From the NCBI GenBank assembly GCA_947427095.1, contig CANEGO010000008.1, positions 1 to 57,369 on the forward strand: a stretch of 57,369 bases of DNA. Direction: 5' to 3'. Below the pieces are notes generated by a model. That model was not told the origin of the DNA, made no database searches, and saw only the letters and a program-made list of their open reading frames with translations. The position numbers and the translations under genes were made by a program. Shown here in pieces: positions 52,703-57,369 of this stretch (the first letter of the stretch is position 1; each line of letters starts with the position of its first letter). The stretch comes from an uncultured Clostridium sp. Lineage in GTDB: Bacteria > Bacillota_I > Bacilli_A > RF39 > UBA660.

Positions 52703-53605
52703 TTAATCCCATAAGTTTTTAGGATATTTTCCTTCATCAATCATACGATTAATTGCATCAACTAAGTCTTTTTTATCTTCCTTATAAGTCACACCATACC
52801 ATTTTTCATTAGTGTCTAAAACCTTAACTTTTATTTTATTTTCATTAATTCTTTTAAATACACTAGTTGGTATTAAAAATTCGCATTTATCTAAATCGTT
52901 TTTATGTTTTTCAAAGAATTCTTTCATTTCGTCTTCTAAATAACTAAATATAGAAGTATTAAAACCAAAGAAATTCATAGAAACTAACGTACTTTCTTTG
53001 ATTTCAAAAGGATTATTCTCATCCTCAAGTGGTGTTGCAATTATTTTATCACTAACCTTTTCAATTGATGATTCAATTAATCCAGTAAGTAAATTATTTT
53101 CATTTTTAGAACATACCCCTCTTTTAACCGAACCATTTTCACTCATCGTGTTAATTGTCTTATAACCAATCATTGCATATTCATTTTCTTCTTTTTTACT
53201 ACTAAAAAAATCCTTTATTTTCTTATATGGTTCATAACCATAAAAATCATCTGCATTAATAACTGCAAAAGGCTCATTTACGTATTTTTTAGCAGATAAA
53301 ATTGCGTGAGATGTTCCCCATGGCTTTACTCTTCCTTCGGGAATTAAAACACCATTTGGTACGTCTTCTATTTTTTGAAAAGCATATTCCACGTTTATTT
53401 TAGACTCGATTCTTTTACCAATTGTTTCTCTAAATAATTCATAATTTTCTTCTTTAATTATAAAAACTACTTTTTCATAACCCGCTCTTATCGCATCATA
53501 TATAGAATAATCTAAAATAAATTCTCCATTAGGTCCTACTGGTTCTACTTGTTTTAAACCACCGAATCTAGAACCCATTCCGGCGGCCATAATAACTAAT
53601 GTCAT
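52703..53605 (-). CDS. Sugar nucleotidyltransferase (NTP_transferase family)
   Basis: 300 aa. VIMAAGMGSRFGGLKQVEPVG is the nucleotide-binding G-x-G-x-R loop with the catalytic Lys region, and NADDFYG is the metal-binding segment of GT-A nucleotidyltransferases. It would join a sugar 1-phosphate to NTP. The branch with SRFGGLKQ and NADDFYG is common in gut Bacillota; the sugar is unknown. AAAGGAGAATGAT precedes the start. It lies downstream of xseB and a gene remnant. Confidence 0.88.
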   Translation of the reverse strand: MTLVIMAAGMGSRFGGLKQVEPVGPNGEFILDYSIYDAIRAGYEKVVFIIKEENYELFRETIGKRIESKINVEYAFQKIEDVPNGVLIPEGRVKPWGTSHAILSAKKYVNEPFAVINADDFYGYEPYKKIKDFFSSKKEENEYAMIGYKTINTMSENGSVKRGVCSKNENNLLTGLIESSIEKVSDKIIATPLEDENNPFEIKESTLVSMNFFGFNTSIFSYLEDEMKEFFEKHKNDLDKCEFLIPTSVFKRINENKIKVKVLDTNEKWYGVTYKEDKKDLVDAINRMIDEGKYPKNLWD

Positions 53606-53627
53606 ATCATTCTCCTTTTACTTTGAT

Positions 53628-53825
53628 ACATCTATAATATATGTTCTTAATTTAGACGTAACCTTAACTTTTTTGTTTTTCTTTTCTTTTGAATCATATA
53701 AATAAGAAGTGCTACATTCATCATCAAACAAAAGCTCATAATTATCAAACTTTATTGTATAAATACCAAGTGTAATACAATCCAACTCTTCTTTTACTTC
53801 TTCAAAATCTTCTTATTTTTTTCAT
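53628..53825 (-). pseudogene. Degenerate small gene between xseB and the nucleotidyltransferase
   Basis: Minus strand. After an ATG at 53825 the frame breaks at once (KKIRRF then stop), but another frame reads EDFEEVKEELDCITLGIYTI, then KFDNYELLFDDECSTSYLYD and VKVTSKLRTYIIDVSK to the TAA at 53628. The break lies at the A7 run. A TTG start at MDCITL is possible but weak. The family is unknown. Confidence 0.4.
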
Positions 53826-53828
53826 AAC

Positions 53829-54050
53829 TTATTCTACTCTAAAATCTTCTTCTCTACCATTTTCTGTTAATATTTTATTTACGTTTTCTTCTGCGTTTTT
53901 AAGCTTTTCAGAACATTCTTTAGCAAGCCTCATCGCAAGTGTATACTTGTTTATTGCATCGTCTAAGCTTACATCACCACTTTCTAATTCGTTTACCATT
54001 TTTTCAAGTTCATTTAACTTATCTTCAAATTTTATTTCCTCTTTTTTCAT
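53829..54050 (-). CDS. xseB: Exodeoxyribonuclease VII small subunit
   Basis: 73 aa. IKFEDKLNELEKMVNELESGDVSLDDAINKYTLAMRLAKEC is the complete XseB helical hairpin (consensus FExALxxLExIVxxLExGxLxLxEALxxYxxGxxL). It binds XseA to form the single-strand exonuclease ExoVII. The start at 54050 has TAGGAGG six bases upstream. It lies downstream of xseA with a small membrane-protein gene between. Confidence 0.93.
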   Translation of the reverse strand: MKKEEIKFEDKLNELEKMVNELESGDVSLDDAINKYTLAMRLAKECSEKLKNAEENVNKILTENGREEDFRVE

Positions 54051-54058
54051 ATTTCCTC

Positions 54059-54343
54059 CTACATACATTTATATATTCCTAAAATGCAAAGTATAATTGA
54101 TAATACACAAAGTCCAAGGTGATAATATCTATCATCTTTATTTTTACACTTTATCATTGCAAATAGATTATATATAACTGATATTAATGTAGCAATTATT
54201 ATTAAAGTGAATAATATTTTACCTAACGTATTATTTACATCAATTTTAGTATTAAAAAATGCCATTATAACTTCTATTACTAGAAGTATAAAAGTAATTA
54301 TTGTACCAACTATTACTCCATTTGTTTTTTTGTTATTTTTCAT
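54059..54343 (-). CDS. Small membrane protein between xseA and xseB, 94 aa
   Basis: Three hydrophobic segments (GVIVGTIITFILLVIEVIMAFF, LGKILFTLIIIATLISVIYNLF, LGLCVLSIILCILGIYKCM) and a KCKNKDDR loop. GGAGGTTAATT precedes the start. It starts inside the end of xseA (11-base overlap) and ends nine bases before the xseB start, so it is part of that operon. An unusual insertion between the two ExoVII genes, which normally adjoin. Confidence 0.65.
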   Translation of the reverse strand: MKNNKKTNGVIVGTIITFILLVIEVIMAFFNTKIDVNNTLGKILFTLIIIATLISVIYNLFAMIKCKNKDDRYYHLGLCVLSIILCILGIYKCM

Positions 54344-55604
54344 AATTAACCTCCATCACCTTAGCGTTTATTTTACCATCCTTTAACATTATGTTAATGT
54401 TATCTTCTTTTTTTAAATCATTAACACTTGATATACATTTATCTTCTTTTTTTGTTACTGAGTATCCTCTTTTTAATGCATTTAGTGGATTTAATATTTC
54501 TAACTTTTCAATTAAATGATTCGTTTTCTTTGTTTTATTCTCATATAAAATACTTGGATTTTTAAATATAATGCTATTTTCTATTATCTCTAATTTAGAT
54601 TTATTAGTATATATAATAGTATTAATAGATGTATTTAATTTATCTATTACGTTATCTAACTTCTGCTCTTTTATTTCATATAAGTTTAAAGGATTCTTCA
54701 AAACATAACTTTCTGATAATTTTTTAAATTTTAGTTTGCTATTTTCTAAAATTCGTTTCATGTTATTGATAAGTCTTGTTTCATGATTATTTATCTCTAA
54801 TAATAAATCAGTTAGTTTAGGTACTGCCCGTTCTGCCGCTCCTGTTGGTGTTTCAGCCCTTACGTCAGATACAAAATCGCATATTGTAAAATCTATTTGA
54901 TGCCCCACACCACTTATTATTGGTGTCTTACAGTTAAATACCTTTCTTGCAACTTCTTCTTCATTAAAAGGCCACAAATCTTCAATTGAACCACCTCCGC
55001 GTCCTAATATAATAACATCTAAATTATAATTATCAGCAATATCTAGTTTTTTTACAATGTCATCTTTTGCAAGTTCACCTTGCACTAAACAAGGAAAAAG
55101 AATTGTCTTACAAATAGGAAACCTTCTTTTAATGGTTGATAAAATGTCTTTAACTGCAGCCCCCGTTGATGCCGTAATTATTCCTACCCTCATAGGAATT
55201 TTAGGTATTTCTTTTTTATATTTAGGATCAAATAAACCTTCTTTTTCTAATTTTTTCTTTAACTGTTCAAACGCAATGTGTAAATTTCCAACACCATCTT
55301 CATGCATTTCTTCTACGTATATTTGATAGTTCCCCGTTGACTCAAAAACACTTATTTTACCTTTAACTAATATCTTCATTCCATCTTCTGGCATGAATTT
55401 AATTTTAGATGCATTAAAACTAAACATAATAGCATTTATACGCGAAGTTTCATCTTTAATAGTGAAATAATAGTGCCCTCTAGTATGTGCTTTAAAATTG
55501 GATATTTCGCCCTTTAAATAAACTTCCTGTAAGTTTTTGTCATTATCTAATTTATATTTAATATATCTAGTAAGCGCTGTTACACTTAAATACTTATCTT
55601 CCAT
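54333..55604 (-). CDS. xseA: Exodeoxyribonuclease VII large subunit
   Basis: 423 aa. N-terminal OB domain (LSVTALTRYIKYKLDNDKNLQEVYLKGEISNFKAHTRGHYYFTIKDE), then the nuclease domain with RVGIITASTGAAVKDILSTI, ILGRGGGSIEDLWPFNEEEVAR, GVGHQIDFTICDFVSDVRAETPTGAAE, and the helical C-terminal domain. ExoVII digests single-stranded DNA from both ends. AGGTGATTTA precedes the ATG. All conserved motifs are present. Confidence 0.96.
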   Translation of the reverse strand: MEDKYLSVTALTRYIKYKLDNDKNLQEVYLKGEISNFKAHTRGHYYFTIKDETSRINAIMFSFNASKIKFMPEDGMKILVKGKISVFESTGNYQIYVEEMHEDGVGNLHIAFEQLKKKLEKEGLFDPKYKKEIPKIPMRVGIITASTGAAVKDILSTIKRRFPICKTILFPCLVQGELAKDDIVKKLDIADNYNLDVIILGRGGGSIEDLWPFNEEEVARKVFNCKTPIISGVGHQIDFTICDFVSDVRAETPTGAAERAVPKLTDLLLEINNHETRLINNMKRILENSKLKFKKLSESYVLKNPLNLYEIKEQKLDNVIDKLNTSINTIIYTNKSKLEIIENSIIFKNPSILYENKTKKTNHLIEKLEILNPLNALKRGYSVTKKEDKCISSVNDLKKEDNINIMLKDGKINAKVMEVNYEK

Positions 55605-55683
55605 TAAATCACCTATTTTTCTTACAATTACATTGTAACATGTTTAAAATACATTAGCAATTGAATTTTTACCCATTAACGAT

Positions 55684-55716
55684 AAAGAAATAGATTAATT
55701 ACTAATCTATTTCTTT
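55684..55716 (-). terminator. Hairpin over the end of the 55707 gene
   Basis: AAAGAAATAGATTA at 55684-55697 pairs with TAATCTATTTCTTT at 55703-55716 around five bases. The stop codon lies in it. Confidence 0.65.
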
Positions 55717-56246
55717 GCAGTCCTAATCGATTTTCCTTTTCTAGGAACTGGTTTTATAATTTTTTGTTTTTTTATAGGAACACCATATTCTTTTTCTAAT
55801 TTTTCATCATTTATTGCATTCTTCAATTCTTTTTCATATTCATATCCAAAAGGATCCAGATCTTCATACCTTTTATTTTGTTCAGTACGGAAATCATTTC
55901 TTACTTCATCATAAAACGTAGACCTTTTAAGAATAAACTCTTCTTCGTCAAGGTGATCAAAAAACATTGCGAAAACGAATTTTTCAAAATCTTTAGCGTA
56001 CCCAAGTCTACAATTTATTTCGTGTTCTGAAACTTCTGCGTTTATAGGAATAATTTTCTGGCCCAACCTTATAAATCGTGCTCTGCAAGCGTATAGTGCT
56101 CTTAGATTAACAGTTTCTTCTAAACTACAATTAATGCCATTTAGTATCTCAGTACCTCTTTGTTGTGTTCTTTTTTTGTATTCTTTTTTTGTTTCGCCTT
56201 CTATTAAATATAGAAAACTAAACATTCTTTTTAATTCCTCTATCAT
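55707..56246 (-). CDS. Hypothetical protein, 179 aa
   Basis: Not recognised. Charged, helical, soluble. EGETKKEYKKRTQQRGTEILNG and RALYACRARFIRLGQKIIPI in the N-terminal half, LDEEEFILKRSTFYDEVRNDF and DPFGYEYEKELKNA later, ending very basic (PVPRKGKSIRTAKK), which suggests nucleic acid binding. GAAAGGATT precedes the start. It lies upstream of xseA on the same strand behind a hairpin. Confidence 0.6.
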   Translation of the reverse strand: MIEELKRMFSFLYLIEGETKKEYKKRTQQRGTEILNGINCSLEETVNLRALYACRARFIRLGQKIIPINAEVSEHEINCRLGYAKDFEKFVFAMFFDHLDEEEFILKRSTFYDEVRNDFRTEQNKRYEDLDPFGYEYEKELKNAINDEKLEKEYGVPIKKQKIIKPVPRKGKSIRTAKK

Positions 56247-56385
56247 AAAAAAATCCTTTCATGTATTTTTTATTATACATAGGAAAAATATAAAAATCAA
56301 GGACGATTTTTAAATCATTTTTGTTCTATAACACTTAAATTTGCAATTTTTAAAATAATATAATATTATTTTACTGGTGATATAT

Positions 56386-57162
56386 ATGAATGAAGAAAAT
56401 TTAATTAAGTATTATAATAAATTTAATGAAGACAAAAGATTAACTCATAGACATGGAATAGTTGAATATAAAACCGCTATGAAATATATTCATGATTATT
56501 TAAAGGAAATGAATAATCCTAAAATAATTGATATTGGTGCAGGAACTGGTAAATATTCAGTAGCTTTAGCTAATGAAGGCTATGATGTTACTGCAGTTGA
56601 GCTTATAAAACATAATTTGATGACTTTAAAAGCTAAAAATAGCACCGTCAAGGCATATCAAGGTAATGCTATAGCTCTTTCAATGTTTGAAGATAATTCG
56701 TTTGATATGGTTCTTTTATTTGGCCCATTATATCATCTTATTAGCAAAGAAGAAAAAATAAATGCTTTATTAGAAGCAAAAAGGATAGTAAAAAAAAGTG
56801 GTTTTATACTAGTTAGTTATTACATGAATGAATATGCAGTAATCACCCACGGCTTTAAAGATAACAATATATTAGATGCTATAAAAAATAATGAAATAGA
56901 TAAAAACTTTCATATAACACCTAAAGAAACTGATTTATACAGCATGGTTAGATTAGAAGACATAAATGAATTAAATGAACTAACAAGATTAAAAAGAATA
57001 AAGATACTAGCACAAGACGGCCCTTCTGATTATTTAAGGCCAATAATTAACAAAATGGATAATGAAACATTCGAAGTTTATATAAAATACCATCTTTCTA
57101 TTTGCGAAAGGTCGGAGCTTTTAGGCGCATCAAGTCATGTTTTGGATATATTAAAAAAATAA
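56386..57162 (+). CDS. Class I SAM-dependent methyltransferase
   Basis: 258 aa. KIIDIGAGTGKYSVALANEG is motif I, VTAVELIKHNL the acidic post-I strand end, and FDMVLLFGPLYHL motif II/IV with a P-L-Y-H-L block seen in small-molecule and tRNA-modifying methyltransferases. About 110 residues of cap follow the core. The substrate is unknown. GGTGATAT precedes the start at 56386. A candidate sRNA lies directly after it. Confidence 0.85.
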   Translation: MNEENLIKYYNKFNEDKRLTHRHGIVEYKTAMKYIHDYLKEMNNPKIIDIGAGTGKYSVALANEGYDVTAVELIKHNLMTLKAKNSTVKAYQGNAIALSMFEDNSFDMVLLFGPLYHLISKEEKINALLEAKRIVKKSGFILVSYYMNEYAVITHGFKDNNILDAIKNNEIDKNFHITPKETDLYSMVRLEDINELNELTRLKRIKILAQDGPSDYLRPIINKMDNETFEVYIKYHLSICERSELLGASSHVLDILKK

Positions 57163-57164
57163 TA

Positions 57165-57193
57165 TTTACATAAATGTAATATTTTTGTATAAT
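57165..57193 (+). promoter_or_regulatory. Promoter for the C-rich small RNA
   Basis: TTTACA at 57165-57170, 17-bp spacer, TATAAT at 57188-57193. TTACAT/ATGTAA (57166-57179) overlaps the -35. Confidence 0.75.
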
Positions 57194-57199
57194 TTAATT

Positions 57200-57285
57200 A
57201 GTGAGAGCACCTAACTTAAGGTTAGTAGCTTTCCTAAATGGGTTTAGGAAAAAGCGTACACCCCCCTGGGCAAGTACGCTTTTTC
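57200..57285 (+). ncRNA. Candidate small RNA with three hairpins and a C-rich loop
   Basis: A good promoter, no open frame, and three successive hairpins in about 85 nt: CTAAC/GTTAG (57211-57225), TTCCTAAA/TTTAGGAA with loop TGGG (57231-57250), and the terminator AAAAAGCGTAC/GTACGCTTTTT (57249-57284). The 14-nt terminator loop reads ACCCCCCTGGGCAA, with six C's, complementary to a ribosome binding site core. C-rich loop sRNAs of Bacillota pair with Shine-Dalgarno regions; a similar role is inferred. Confidence 0.6.
57249..57284 (+). terminator. Terminator of the small RNA
   Basis: An 11-bp perfect stem with CG-rich middle (GCGTAC/GTACGC) and 14-nt loop, T-run to 57284, then CTTTTA. Confidence 0.85.
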
Positions 57286-57287
57286 TT

Positions 57288-57368
57288 TTATATTTTAAAA
57301 ATTAGTATGGCTAATAATAAAATTAAAAGGATAATTATTACTCTTTGAAACTTAGTTTCCTTTTTCAT
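57288..57368 (-). CDS. Short hydrophobic peptide or start-truncated gene at the window edge
   Basis: Minus strand: KKETKFQRVIIILLILLLAI then LIFKI and stop. The ATG lies at the last bases of the window (57368-57366), so the real start may be outside. One membrane helix with a basic head. Family unknown. Confidence 0.4.
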   Translation of the reverse strand: MKKETKFQRVIIILLILLLAILIFKI

Positions 57369-57369
57369 A

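Noticed and set aside
57200-57285. ZTP riboswitch or SRP RNA at the end of the window
   Set aside because: CCTGGGCA recalls the 3' part of the ZTP motif and the size recalls 4.5S RNA, but the other conserved parts (ZTP 5' half; GGAAGGAAGCAGC of SRP RNA) are missing.

Overview
The window looks like chromosomal DNA of a low-GC (AT-rich) Bacillota of the Bacilli type, probably an uncultured, host-associated, small-genome lineage. Evidence: clean GGAGG-type ribosome binding sites, extended TGnTATAAT promoters, a T-box leader, TGA used as a normal stop with TGG for Trp, and a gene order that follows the Bacillus subtilis ruvA-to-rarA (yrvN) neighbourhood. I cannot name the species. No rRNA, CRISPR array, transposase or prophage was seen.

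Layout. 1-2200: end of a heavy-metal P-type ATPase, an unknown gene, a broken HAD-like gene and a 2H-phosphoesterase-like gene, then a lone tRNA-Thr(GGU) on the minus strand. 2458-6702: two small unknown genes and a heterodimeric ABC exporter. 6784-18709: ruvA-ruvB-queA-(two small coiled-coil paralogues, one frameshifted)-tgt-TIGR04086-DUF421, then lysS-pssA-psd bracketed by two look-alike single-pass membrane proteins, then a SpoVB/MurJ-type flippase. 18876-31123: secDF-relA-dtd-PerM-like permease, lemA-DUF2207, then a T-box-controlled GATase-hisS-unknown-aspS operon. 31227-37043: N-formylglutamate amidohydrolase-like gene, a probable 6S RNA, an unknown gene, tcdA, a cadherin-like surface protein, rarA and xerD. 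37045-47645: phosphohexomutase, HigA-like protein, ZIP transporter, AraC regulator, ABC-GNAT-nitroreductase operon, a frameshifted FkbM methyltransferase, and a membrane protein-ATPase-unknown cassette. 47646-57369: a 530-nt non-coding stretch, an autoregulated-looking HTH gene, spoIIM, spoIVB, a nucleotidyltransferase, xseAB, a methyltransferase and a candidate small RNA with a C-rich loop.

How the parts fit. The backbone serves recombination and repair (RuvAB, RarA, XerD, ExoVII), tRNA modification and charging (QueA, Tgt, TcdA, LysRS, HisRS, AspRS, Dtd), phosphatidylethanolamine synthesis (PssA, Psd), protein export (SecDF) and stringent response (Rel). Several core proteins carry unusual details: Rel has lost the ED of its HDxxED hydrolase motif, HisRS has a Cys/His-rich tail, and AspRS is the short archaeal type. 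Three genes are broken at or near homopolymer runs, which could mean decay, phase variation or assembly error. Many convergent genes share terminators that reach into their stop codons, a sign of compaction.
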